In this document: positions 12,470 through 22,239 of the stretch, piece after piece
Layout of the letters: every line of letters begins with the position of its first letter
How positions within the stretch are numbered: position 1 is the stretch's first letter
Assembly (NCBI RefSeq): GCF_030704535.1
Contig: NC_081823.1
Coordinates: 24,371,501 to 24,435,500 of the forward strand
DNA from: Vitis vinifera
Lineage: Eukaryota > Streptophyta > Magnoliopsida > Vitales > Vitaceae
Length of the DNA stretch: 64,000 nucleotides
Direction: 5' to 3'
The notes under the pieces: model-generated
The model's input: only the letters and a program-made list of their open reading frames with translations
Database searches by the model: none
What the model was told of the DNA's origin: nothing
Position numbers and translations under genes: made by a program

Positions 12470-15400
12470 ATGTATCGAATCCTTTGCTTCCTCTTCTTTC
12501 TCTCATATTCTCCAGTTATTTGTTTCTCTTTGTCTAATTCTACAAAGCTGTGTCCTCATCACCAGAATGTTGCCTTGCTTCGACTTAAGCAATTATTTTC
12601 CATAGATGTCTCCGCTTCTTCTTCGGATGATTGCAATTTAGCTTCTTTTGCCAAGACAGACACTTGGAAGGAAGGCACTAATTGTTGCTCATGGGATGGT
12701 GTCACATGCAATAGGGTTACAGGCCTTATAATCGGGCTCGACCTTAGTTGCAGTGGCCTCTATGGTACCATTGATTCCAACAGTAGCCTCTTCCTCTTGC
12801 CTCATCTACGAAGGCTCAACCTCGCTTTCAATGATTTCAATAAGTCATCTATTTCAGCTAAGTTTGGACAATTCCGGAGAATGACTCATCTCAACCTTTC
12901 TTTCTCTGGATTTTCAGGTGTAATTGCTCCAGAAATCTCCCACCTATCCAACTTGGTTTCACTTGATCTTTCCATCTATAGTGGATTAGGACTTGAAACA
13001 AGTAGCTTCATTGCACTTGCTCGAAACCTAACGAAGTTGCAGAAACTTCATCTACGAGGTATAAATGTCTCTTCCATTTTGCCTATCTCCCTACTGAATT
13101 TATCTTCTTTGAGATCTATGGATCTCTCTTCTTGTCAACTATATGGGAGATTCCCTGACGATGATCTTCAACTGCCCAACCTTAAGGTTCTCAAGTTAAA
13201 GGGTAACCATGATCTCAGTGGGAATTTCCCAAAGTTCAATGAGAGTAATTCCATGCTGTTGTTGGATCTTTCTTCTACAAATTTCAGTGGGGAGCTTCCT
13301 AGTTCAATAGGCATTCTAAAGTCTTTAGAAAGTTTGGATCTTTCTTCTACAAAATTCAGTGGGGAGCTTCCTAGTTCAATAGGTAGTCTAAAGTCTTTAG
13401 AAAGTTTGGATCTCTCGCACTGCAATTTCTCAGGTTCCATTCCCTCGGTTTTAGGGAACCTCACACAAATCACTCACTTGGACCTCTCAAGAAATCAATT
13501 TGATGGTGAAATTTCAAATGTTTTCAATAAGATTAGAAAGCTAATTGTATTAGATCTTTCCAGTAATAGTTTCAGAGGTCAGTTCATAGCATCACTTGAC
13601 AATCTAACAGAACTTTCTTTCTTAGACCTTTCAAACAATAACCTAGAAGGTATCATTCCTTCTCATGTGAAGGAACTTTCAAGTCTATCGGACATCCATT
13701 TGTCCAATAACTTGTTGAATGGGACAATACCATCTTGGTTGTTTAGTCTACCATCATTGATAAGGTTAGATCTCAGTCATAACAAACTCAATGGTCATAT
13801 TGATGAATTCCAATCCCCTTCATTGGAGTCCATTGATTTGAGTAGTAATGAGTTAGATGGGCCAGTTCCAAGTTCCATCTTTGAACTTGTAAATCTTACA
13901 TATCTCCAACTTTCTTCAAATAACTTGGGTGGCATTGTGGAGACAGACATGTTCATGAATCTTGAAAATCTTGTCTATCTCGATCTTTCATATAACATTC
14001 TGACATTGAGCAACTACAGCCATTCCAACTGTGCGCTACCATTCTTGGAAACATTGTTGTTGTCTTCTTGCAACATAAGTGAATTCCCAAGATTTTTATG
14101 CAGTCAAGAGGTGTTGGAGTTTCTGGACCTTTCAAACAACAAGATTTATGGACAACTTCCGAAATGGGCATGGAATATGGGTACGGAGACACTGTCTTAC
14201 TTCAATCTTTCTCAAAACTTGCTAACCAGGTTTGAGAGATTTCCATGGAAGAATATGCTATTTCTCGACCTTCATTCCAACTTGCTTCAAGGACCACTTC
14301 CATCATTGATTTGTGAAATGAGTTATATTAGTGTTCTGGATTTCTCTAATAACAACTTGAGTGGATTAATTCCACAATGTTTGGGAAACTTCAGTGAGTC
14401 TCTCTCTGTTTTGGATTTGCGAATGAATCAGCTTCATGGTAACATTCCTGAAACGTTTTCGAAGGGCAATTTTATCAGGAATCTTGGCTTCAATGGAAAT
14501 CAATTGGAAGGGCCTCTACCACGATCTTTGATCAATTGTAGAAGGTTGCAAGTTTTAGACCTTGGAAATAATAGAATAAATGATACATTCCCTTATTGGT
14601 TGGAAACTCTTCCAGAGCTACAAGTTTTGATCTTGCGTTCTAATAGGTTCCATGGTCACATAAGCGGTTCAAATTTCCAATTTCCATTTCCCAAGTTACG
14701 AATAATGGATCTTTCACGCAATGATTTCTCTGGTAGTTTACCGGAAATGTATTTGAAGAATTTCAAGGCAATGATGAATGTCACTGAGGATAAAATGAAA
14801 CTGAAATATATGGGGGAATACTATTATCGAGATTCGATAATGGGAACAATCAAAGGATTTGATTTTGAATTTGTAATTTTGTCTACCTTCACAACAATTG
14901 ATTTGTCCAGCAATAGATTCCAAGGAGAGATTCTAGATTTCATTGGAAGTCTTAGTTCACTTCGAGAACTCAACTTGTCTCATAACAATCTTACAGGGCA
15001 TATTCCATCATCATTGGGGAATCTAATGGTGCTTGAATCATTAGACCTCTCTTCAAACAAGCTTAGTGGGAGAATTCCAAGGGAGTTGACAAGTCTGACA
15101 TTTCTTGAAGTCTTAAATCTTTCGAAAAATCATCTCACTGGAGTCATTCCTCGAGGCAACCAATTTGATACATTTGCAAATAATTCATATAGTGGGAATA
15201 TAGGATTATGTGGACTTCCCTTGTCTAAGAAATGTGTAGTTGATGAAGCACCACAACCTCCCAAAGAAGAGGAGGTGGAATCCGATACTGGATTTGATTG
15301 GAAAGTCATATTGATGGGGTATGGTTGTGGACTAGTAGTTGGATTGTTTATGGGGTGCCTCGTCTTCTTAACAAGAAAACCTAAATGGTTTGTAACAATG

Positions 15401-15475
15401 ATTGAAGGAGATAGACATAAGAAGGTTAGAAGGTCAACAAGGAGCACTCGCAGGCATGGAGCAAGAAGAAGTTAG
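12470..15475 (+). CDS. LRR receptor-like protein (Cf-9/Ve1/RLP12 type), intact
   Basis: Plasma-membrane receptor-like protein without a kinase; family members sense apoplastic ligands and signal with SOBIR1/BAK1-type kinases. It is 1001 aa from the ATG at 12,470. An in-frame ATG 81 bp upstream is disfavoured because the signal peptide (MYRILCFLFF..., residues 1-22) follows the second ATG and a TATA box lies between them. Domains: LRR N-terminal cap with CCSWDGVTC at 72-80; about 30 extracellular LRRs of the LxxLDLSSNxLxGxIP kind; a non-LRR island at about 763-803; final LRRs; an acidic stretch at about 925-945; a transmembrane helix at 946-968 rich in GxxxG (GYGCGLVVG); and a short basic tail starting KPKWF. 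The single-exon gene has no stops. Residues 265-312 are two nearly identical 24-aa LRRs from a 72-bp tandem duplication. Family certain; ligand unknown. Confidence 0.95.
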   Translation: MYRILCFLFFLSYSPVICFSLSNSTKLCPHHQNVALLRLKQLFSIDVSASSSDDCNLASFAKTDTWKEGTNCCSWDGVTCNRVTGLIIGLDLSCSGLYGTIDSNSSLFLLPHLRRLNLAFNDFNKSSISAKFGQFRRMTHLNLSFSGFSGVIAPEISHLSNLVSLDLSIYSGLGLETSSFIALARNLTKLQKLHLRGINVSSILPISLLNLSSLRSMDLSSCQLYGRFPDDDLQLPNLKVLKLKGNHDLSGNFPKFNESNSMLLLDLSSTNFSGELPSSIGILKSLESLDLSSTKFSGELPSSIGSLKSLESLDLSHCNFSGSIPSVLGNLTQITHLDLSRNQFDGEISNVFNKIRKLIVLDLSSNSFRGQFIASLDNLTELSFLDLSNNNLEGIIPSHVKELSSLSDIHLSNNLLNGTIPSWLFSLPSLIRLDLSHNKLNGHIDEFQSPSLESIDLSSNELDGPVPSSIFELVNLTYLQLSSNNLGGIVETDMFMNLENLVYLDLSYNILTLSNYSHSNCALPFLETLLLSSCNISEFPRFLCSQEVLEFLDLSNNKIYGQLPKWAWNMGTETLSYFNLSQNLLTRFERFPWKNMLFLDLHSNLLQGPLPSLICEMSYISVLDFSNNNLSGLIPQCLGNFSESLSVLDLRMNQLHGNIPETFSKGNFIRNLGFNGNQLEGPLPRSLINCRRLQVLDLGNNRINDTFPYWLETLPELQVLILRSNRFHGHISGSNFQFPFPKLRIMDLSRNDFSGSLPEMYLKNFKAMMNVTEDKMKLKYMGEYYYRDSIMGTIKGFDFEFVILSTFTTIDLSSNRFQGEILDFIGSLSSLRELNLSHNNLTGHIPSSLGNLMVLESLDLSSNKLSGRIPRELTSLTFLEVLNLSKNHLTGVIPRGNQFDTFANNSYSGNIGLCGLPLSKKCVVDEAPQPPKEEEVESDTGFDWKVILMGYGCGLVVGLFMGCLVFLTRKPKWFVTMIEGDRHKKVRRSTRSTRRHGARRS
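13262..13405 (+). repeat. 72-bp tandem LRR duplication inside the RLP gene
   Basis: Two almost identical 72-bp units (13,262-13,333 and 13,334-13,405), each encoding one LRR of the LDLSSTxFSGELPSSIG type, differ at only a few bases. The duplication keeps frame and adds exactly one LRR. Confidence 0.9.
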
Positions 15476-17102
15476 GCCATTTCTATGATATCGTATTTTG
15501 TGGTGAATGATACTAATGAATGTTGCATTCTTATGTAAACAAATAACATGTATTGTGATTAATGAAGTAAGAGTCTTTGAAGTTGTAAAAATATTTGTTT
15601 TTATTTTTTCTTTCTTGAAATGGAATAATATGTAGTAACAATATTTTCAAATCATCACTACCATTTAACTTATTTATATATCATGATCGAAAGTATTTTT
15701 AAATGTTGGGTTATGTAATTAGTAAAGGTAGAACTCATAAGGTTTTGCAAAGAATTAGAAGCAATTGATTGCTTATCACTAAAAGACTAACGAATTTTTG
15801 TTAGGAACAAAGGGTGATTTTTTACAAGAATGATATTGAAAGGGTTGTAAATTAATGAAATCCAAATTCCAATTTTAGGTTACAAATGTTCACTAGACTC
15901 TCCTCCACATAATACATTTATCTTAACATGAAACATTTAACTGGTCTTTACTACGAGTCTTGCCTATGGAAGACTAATTAAGCATTCATAAAACATTAAT
16001 TAATTCATGCTCAAATTGGATTATGTTATTATTTTAGAGGTTACTTGCTTATCACTTATCTCACGATTTAAATGCATTCAAAAGTTATTTTCTTTTACTT
16101 CAACTCAAACTCTTCCCTATCAAAATAATATGATCTTATATTAAAAATAATATTTTTATTATATATTTATAGTTATTTATTAGATAGAAAATTCCTTCTT
16201 TCAGAATTCCTGAATCTCTCTCTTATAGGCTAGGTGGAGTAATTTAAGAGCCCTTTTTTTCCTCTCTTTTTTTTTGTTGGGCTCCAGCCAGCCCATCAGA
16301 CAATGAATTCAAGGATTGTTGGGCTCCTTTTGAGGGCCAAAGTTGGCTTTAATGCTTGGAAGAGGACTCAATCAGTTCCATGCCAATGAATTTATATCAA
16401 GCTCTTGACTTTTATCTCATACGTACACAAAGCTTCTGTCATTCAAACTTCTCTTTTTTATTTATTATTATTATTATTATTTTAATTTAAGTGTGTTTTA
16501 GCTTATTCATAGTCAAATAAAAGATTTTTATTTTAAAATAAAATAATGTGTCTTTCAATTTTTAAATTTTATCTTTTAAAAAATTGTTTATCATATCATC
16601 ATCAACAAATGAGTGAGTGACAGGCGGACAGTTGAGGCCCAAAGGGGGTGCAGTGGGTTCTTTGGGCCCAGATTCTGGCACAAGAGAGCACATGCTAGCC
16701 CAATCATGATTTAGCTAAACCCATGAAAGAAGACTCTATCTTACCTTAAGTTTATTACTATCTACCCAATAACATGGTGTGCTGGATTTGGCATCTTGAG
16801 TTGGATTCTAAGCATTATTTTAAGGCTATGTTGCTCGAAAGTGTTAAACAAAGGAGAAAAATTTGCTAAAAAAATAAAAAAAAGTAATAATATACATATT
16901 AAGTTGTTTTATTGAAAAAATCAATATATGTATAATAAAATTTATGATAATCCATAATAATTTACAATATTTGAACTCATATTTAATATTTAGTTTATAT
17001 ATATTTATGATAATGCATATATAATAATCTTTTTTGAAATATAGATTCATTTATTGTTTGAAATATTATATGGATTGCTTTATAATAATTTTTTTTTTTT
17101 TT
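15476..17102. other. RLP 3' region and AT-rich intergenic DNA
   Basis: The stretch just after the stop is a plausible 3' UTR (TTAATGAAG and AATAA-like words at 15,500-15,630). The rest is AT-rich, with an (ATT)n run near 16,462 and repeated 'gggctcc' words at 16,277-16,330. No gene is supported. Confidence 0.6.
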
Positions 17103-18130
17103 TTTGGGGGAATCATTCAATGAATTTTTCTACTTTGGGGCAACGTTACCACACTGGATAGGCAGCCTCATCTCACTTACAGAGCTTGGAGTTCATGAAT
17201 GCCGTCAATTGAAATCACTACCAAAAGAGATGCGTTCCCTTAAAAACCTGCAGAAATTCTATATCTGGGATTGTCAACATCTAGAGAAAATATGCCGACA
17301 GAAAACAGGGGAAGACTGGCCCAGGATTGCTCATATCCCACATATTGATTTCTACACTGATCAGTGAATAACAAGGGAGGTCCGAAATCCCTAACCTTTC
17401 TTCTCATTTTTATTATTTTTTCGATCAAAATGCAAGGTTTTCTCATTCTCTCTTGGTAATTCTTTTATATTGGCACTTCATATGTTTGTTAAAATGCCCA
17501 CATCAGTAAATCGATTTTTTTTTTCCAGACCACATATACAGTCGATGATGATGTACATGAAACTCATCATTTTACTTGGGGTTGAGGCGAGATTTGATAT
17601 GATATCTCTCCCAGAGGAGCTGATTCAACATGTTTCCATGATCTAAAGTCTCAACATTAGACATCGCTCTGTTTTTGAAACATTACAACACTGGATAGGC
17701 AGCCTCCCCTCAGTTACAGAACTTGGAATTCATGGCTGCCAGAAGGTACGTTCCCTCGAAAACCTGTAGATGCTCAAAATCTACATTGAAGTTAATGAGG
17801 GCTGAGGTGCTGTGTCAGTTAATGTTTCTCTCCCCTTCATTGAAGTCTCTGTCTATTGGATGCTCAGGTGCTATGATGTCTCCCAGAGGAGCTGCCTCAG
17901 CATGTTTCCAGGATCCAAACTCTCAAAATTGAATTCTGCTCTGGTTTTGCAATATTACTGCCCTGGATAGGTCGCTTCACCTCACTTATGGACCTTCATA
18001 TTTGTGACTGCGCTGAATTGGCATCACTTTCAGAAGAGATGCATTCCCTCAAAAACCTTCTGACACTAAAAAATCTTTCATTGTCGGCACCTGCTTGAAG
18101 ATGCCAAAAAGAAACATTTCAGGTTCAAGA
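17103..18130 (+). pseudogene. 3' end of a CC-NBS-LRR gene (LRR tail), decayed
   Basis: 17,104-17,367 is an open piece with HWIGSLISLTELGVHECRQL, SLPKEMRSLKNLQ and a C-terminus ending IAHIPHIDFYTDQ. It is a close paralogue of the last ~85 residues of the intact CNL at 59,093-63,304. The following DNA (17,380-18,100) matches the CNL's downstream region at 63,310-64,000: the same 'cttttatattggcacttca' 3' segment, then LRR words (CTGGATAGGCAGCCTC, CTCCCAGAGGAGCTG) broken by stops and frameshifts. The copy begins abruptly after a T-run at 17,090, so the NBS half is missing. It is not functional. Confidence 0.85.
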
Positions 18131-20149
18131 ACACAGAGAGCCATACTTGATGGAGATTTCATCAATATAGAGAGGCATTTCAAGTCTGAAATCCACCCTT
18201 CTCATTTCTTATGGCTTCATTTTGATTTAATTTCCTAATTACATGAATTCTATATCTGTAATCCCAGTATGTATTAGCACATAAGTCAAAAGTGATTTTG
18301 ATTTTTTTTATGTCCACACCTTATTCATTTGATGAAATGCTTAAACAAGTTTGAAATTTTTTCCCTTCAAATCAATTTCTAATGCACCATGAATTGGTAA
18401 TTGAAGTTTGGAAAGATGTTGGGTTGATTTAATTATTATTTTGTTGCAGATTTCAACTTGCTTAAGACGCTTGTGATTATTTCTTCTTGGCTCAACTTGA
18501 AATCACTGCCTACGTTCTTCCATTTCCTACCTCAAAATCACCTACCAAAAGTTTTGGATTGGTTAAAAATTTTCTCATGGCCCATAAATTCGTATCTATC
18601 AGATGGCTGATATACAAAGGTCCTGCTTTCCTTAGAAATCAGGTCTACTCTCTGCCATATTTTTCAGGTAATCTGTTGCCTGCTTTTAATCTCTACATCA
18701 TCTTTCGTTTTGATATCAATTTTTGTCAGGAGTGTCATACAAGTTGTAATTATATTTGTGAACTTTCATATGCACTATCATTTTTTATTGTTTTTTAATA
18801 TATAACTCCAACCAAACATATCATAGACCAAAAACTTATTATGTCTGTCAAGTAGTTTGTTTTTTTCCCCCTTCATTTGGTGATGTTGTTTTGGGCCTAG
18901 ATAATTTTTTAGATTAATTAATGCAAATGTAATGTTGTCTAATCAATACAAAAACTAATAGTTGTGAGGCTTGGATACGTGGCTTCCTTGATCAGTAACT
19001 GAATTGAGTGTTTCTGTAGGCTGGTGTCTCTATATTTGGAAATTCAGAGAGTTGCAAATTCCAAGGAATTGGAAGATTGAGTCGCTGTCTCTACCATTAG
19101 GGCTTCAATGAGTTACCATTCTGGAAATTATAAAAAAAAAACATCAGATTGCCTCATATCTTTGAATCGAAATCACTGCTAGAAGGATGTGCTTCCCAAC
19201 ACTCTCATGGGCTCTTTGACTTTGCCATCTACAATACATCAGAGGTTCATGATCCATCCTCTATTCCTGCTTTGGGGGGCTTCAATTTTTATATTATTTT
19301 TCCGTTAATACTCTAAAAATGTTATATTCTATTTTTAATTCTTTTTACCTGAGTCTTATGCATTAGCACACAAGAGAAAAGTCATATAACACTTTCATAA
19401 TGCAATCATTTTCCATTGTTAGCCATATACTATTTTTCTTATATATAGCTAAGGCATCCAATAAATATGCCTACACTCACCAGAAAAATACCCATCTCGT
19501 CATCTCCAACTCTGCTCTTTTGAGTTGCTGCTCATGGCTCCAAAATGATGGGTGTTTTTCCATTTTGTTTTTGTCTTCAGTGAGCTTAGAAGACGAGATT
19601 TGAAGGACAGTGTTAGTGGGTTTTGGTGGGAATGTAGATTTGGTGGACCTAATGCTACTGCTGTCTGGTTTTAAGAAAAGAGGGTTGCGGTGACGAGAAT
19701 GAGGTAATTTTGGGTCGTGAATGGAGAAAGAGACGAATTTGAGGTTGAGGGTTTGATGAAGGAAGCTACGTTGTGTGAGATTATGCTCTGATCCTTGTTT
19801 AGAATTTTGGGTCTATTAAATTCACGTATATTGTTTGCCATTCCAACCCTCTTATTGCTTTTGAAGACAATATTATTTTTGTAAAATCCTACCTTCAAAG
19901 ATACCAATTCCTTGTATTTTTACTTTAATGGTTATAATCTGTATGTGATCTTCTTATTTTATATTTGTATTTTACATGTTCGGAAATTTTAGTTCAGGTG
20001 TTTAAGTGTTGCCAAGTCAAAGCAATGCCAGATAGTGATGTACTTGTGACACCTTACTTCTCTAAAGCTACTCGAAAGTGGGGATTGTTGCCTACCACAT
20101 CTCATTTCTCTCAAGTCGTCGAAAATTCAGTGATGTGTCAATAGCCTAA
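18131..20149. other. Non-coding DNA within the old resistance-gene remnant
   Basis: No supported gene. Weak LRR-like words appear around 19,020-19,110, so it may be very old resistance-gene tail or intron sequence. The ORFs here lack recognisable domains. Confidence 0.45.
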
Positions 20150-20278
20150 TGTCTTTGTCACAAGTGATTTAGGGATTCAGATTGTTTCTCTGAATTGACA
20201 TAAATAATATGTTCTGGTTTGGTAACATTATCACACTCAATGGACAACCTCCATTTACTAACATCTTCAAGTTTTTTA
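20150..20278 (+). pseudogene. LRR relic, left half, interrupted by element A
   Basis: Words such as CTGAATTGACAT and TCTGGTTTGGTAACATTATCACACT match the repeated LRR-coding words of the CNL ('tctggtttggcaacatcaccacactggataggcagcctc'). The match breaks at the edge of element A, and the pattern resumes at 54,914 with 'attgtcctgaactgacatggctgtcgg'. The two halves line up as one LRR unit. Confidence 0.6.
20270..20278. repeat. Left target-site duplication of element A (imperfect)
   Basis: AGTTTTTTA here against AGTTTATAA at 54,905-54,913, identical at 7 of 9 positions. Nine bp is the usual Mutator-like duplication length. Confidence 0.55.
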
Positions 20279-20690
20279 GGGAAAAAAACTGTGGAAAACT
20301 GTGTTTTGGCTCGCCCATTTGGGCCTAATAGCTTTTTGGTAACCCAACTTTCCATAACCCAAAAAATGTCCACTGTTGCCCAAAAAAATATCCCTTTCAT
20401 GCACTATCCACTGTTTTATAATTTCATTTCCAAAATTACCCCTCCAGCCTTCCATATCAGCAGCCATCTCCCTCTCCATGTCACGGGTTGTGCTTTTAAA
20501 TAAACACAAAAATCTTAAACAAGTTAGCAAAACCCACGCAAGACCCGACTCTGAAATTTGGGGAAACCAGGTTAGGGCAAAAGGAGAGAAAGTCACAGAG
20601 AGTCCTTAGCTCCTTTCTCTTCTCTCTCTTTTCTCTCTGTTGTGTGAATTTTTCAGTGAAAAATCGAAAGCTTGTAAGCTGTAATCGAAA
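20279..20690. repeat. Left terminal inverted repeat of element A
   Basis: It matches, inverted, the internal copy at about 29,917-30,325 over some 400 bp, and the true right end (33,105-33,347 plus 54,814-54,904) over about 280 bp. Short ORFs here are by-products of the repeat. Confidence 0.9.
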
Positions 20691-21865
20691 GTTAGGTTCA
20701 GTGCTTTTTTGGTACTTTGTCGGATGGCCCAAGCAGCCAGTAGCAGATACTCAAATTTTATGCTTGGGTTTTACTTGAATGCTCATACATTAGCTGTCAT
20801 CTTCAAGGTCCATTTGGTTTTAATGCATCTGGATCACGCAGCTGAGCAGAGGAAAGAGGAAATGAATCTGTTACTGGTTTGATATTTTTGGGGCTTAGGT
20901 GCTTACGAGTTGTACGGTGTAAGCAAAATCCTCGTTAAAAGTCTAACTTAAGACAACTGGCTCTAAATAGCATATGGCCTGGCGTTGAAAGTGGCTGTAG
21001 CCTACAATCTCAAATCAAGGGGTGAGTCCCGTACCATTTAAAAGAATTGTGACCTTCAGTGTCAGAAATTTTCAGTTAAATACAAATGAATTGCATCTTC
21101 TTCACTGAATTTTCAGCCTCCGGTTTCATCTTTGCGAGGTGAGATTCACATTCATTTTCCATTGATCGAATTCCCCCTCCTCTGCCACAGCCTGGCTAGG
21201 GACTCGGTTAAGTTAAGATGCTAACACTGAATGAAAATTGATTCCAACAATTTTCATCAATCAATTCCTCAAGTACAAAAGCAGATGGTGTATGGTGGAT
21301 TGCAGTAATAGATGAAGTTGGTTTAGTTTATCCCTCCTTTGATGGGCACAAGGATAAAACCATCTATTGCTGGGCAAGGTAGCTAGATGCAGCTTTCCCC
21401 AGAAGGCTCGAGGTAGCAGAATGTCCATTTTGGTCTCAAGTCGCTCAACATTGCTGAAGTTCCTTTGCAATCCTAATGGAGACTGCCATTGGGCAGTTTG
21501 TCTTAATTGCGTTGGAGGCAATGTGTGACCTGCTAACAGCATATCCCTCCTGCAACAACCAAATCCAACAGATGGACTGCATCAGTTTCTGTAAACCATT
21601 TGTTGGAGCTCCAGACCATAGCAAATATCTCCAACTTCAATTGGGAGTGATCAGCTTCTATAGAACAATAAAATGCCATACCATATTATAATTTCCCCTT
21701 ATATTTTTCCCATTCTCCTAAGCTGGGGCTTGATGAGTTTTTAGACCAAAAGACTTGTGCAAGTAAACATCATCTGGATCAGGCAACAAAAAAAAAAATT
21801 ACCTGACTCTGTTTCTTGGCTAATGACAATTGAAAAGCCTCTAAAAGAGAACACTAGGAGGATAC
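20691..21865. other. Element A interior, no identified gene
   Basis: A minus-strand frame at 21,261-21,542 is open for 93 codons and may include further exonic sequence of the unidentified captured gene, but I see no splice sites or domain to support it. Confidence 0.4.
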
Positions 21866-22239
21866 CTTGTTCAGGGCGCTCATCATGGTCATGAGGGGAG
21901 GAGAGTTTATTTTTGCACGGCTTGCTACCTAGGAACATAAGAGGAAAATCAATAATGAAATTGCATTCAATTTCCAAGCCATGCAACAGAGCTTGAGAAT
22001 TAATTCACAACCAAATCAAGAATCTAAAACACAAAATTATGTTATTTGCAAGTAAACCTCATCCAATTTGATGTATCCAAATGGTAATTTAGGGTCACTC
22101 TCATCGATCATTTGCTTCAGAAGTTTTCCCAGATGAGTTTCAGTGTCATTGCCAGTCCATCCCCATTGTTCAGCTAAATTTAGCATTTCTGTAAGGTAGG
22201 AAGCATTATGGCAGAGATTATCAAATACAGTGGTTTTGC
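21866..22239 (-). pseudogene. Two exons of an unidentified host gene captured by element A
   Basis: Minus strand. An exon at about 22,239-22,058 reads KTTVFDNLCHNASYL then AEQWGWTGNDTETH and FGYIKLDE without stops, ending at a GT. A second exon at 21,928-21,866 (63 bp, 21 codons) reads VASRAKINSSPLMTMMSALNK between AG and GT. The frames join cleanly, and composition differs from the flanking DNA, so these look like true exons with their intron retained. I do not recognise the protein. No start or end is present, and the upstream side runs straight into the minisatellite. Confidence 0.55.

Noticed and set aside
20496..20732. Several ORFs of 60-110 codons in the terminal repeats (also 29.7-30.4, 33.2-33.4, 54.7-55.0 kb)
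   Set aside because: They recur in both strands of every terminal-repeat copy and carry no domain; they are repeat by-products.
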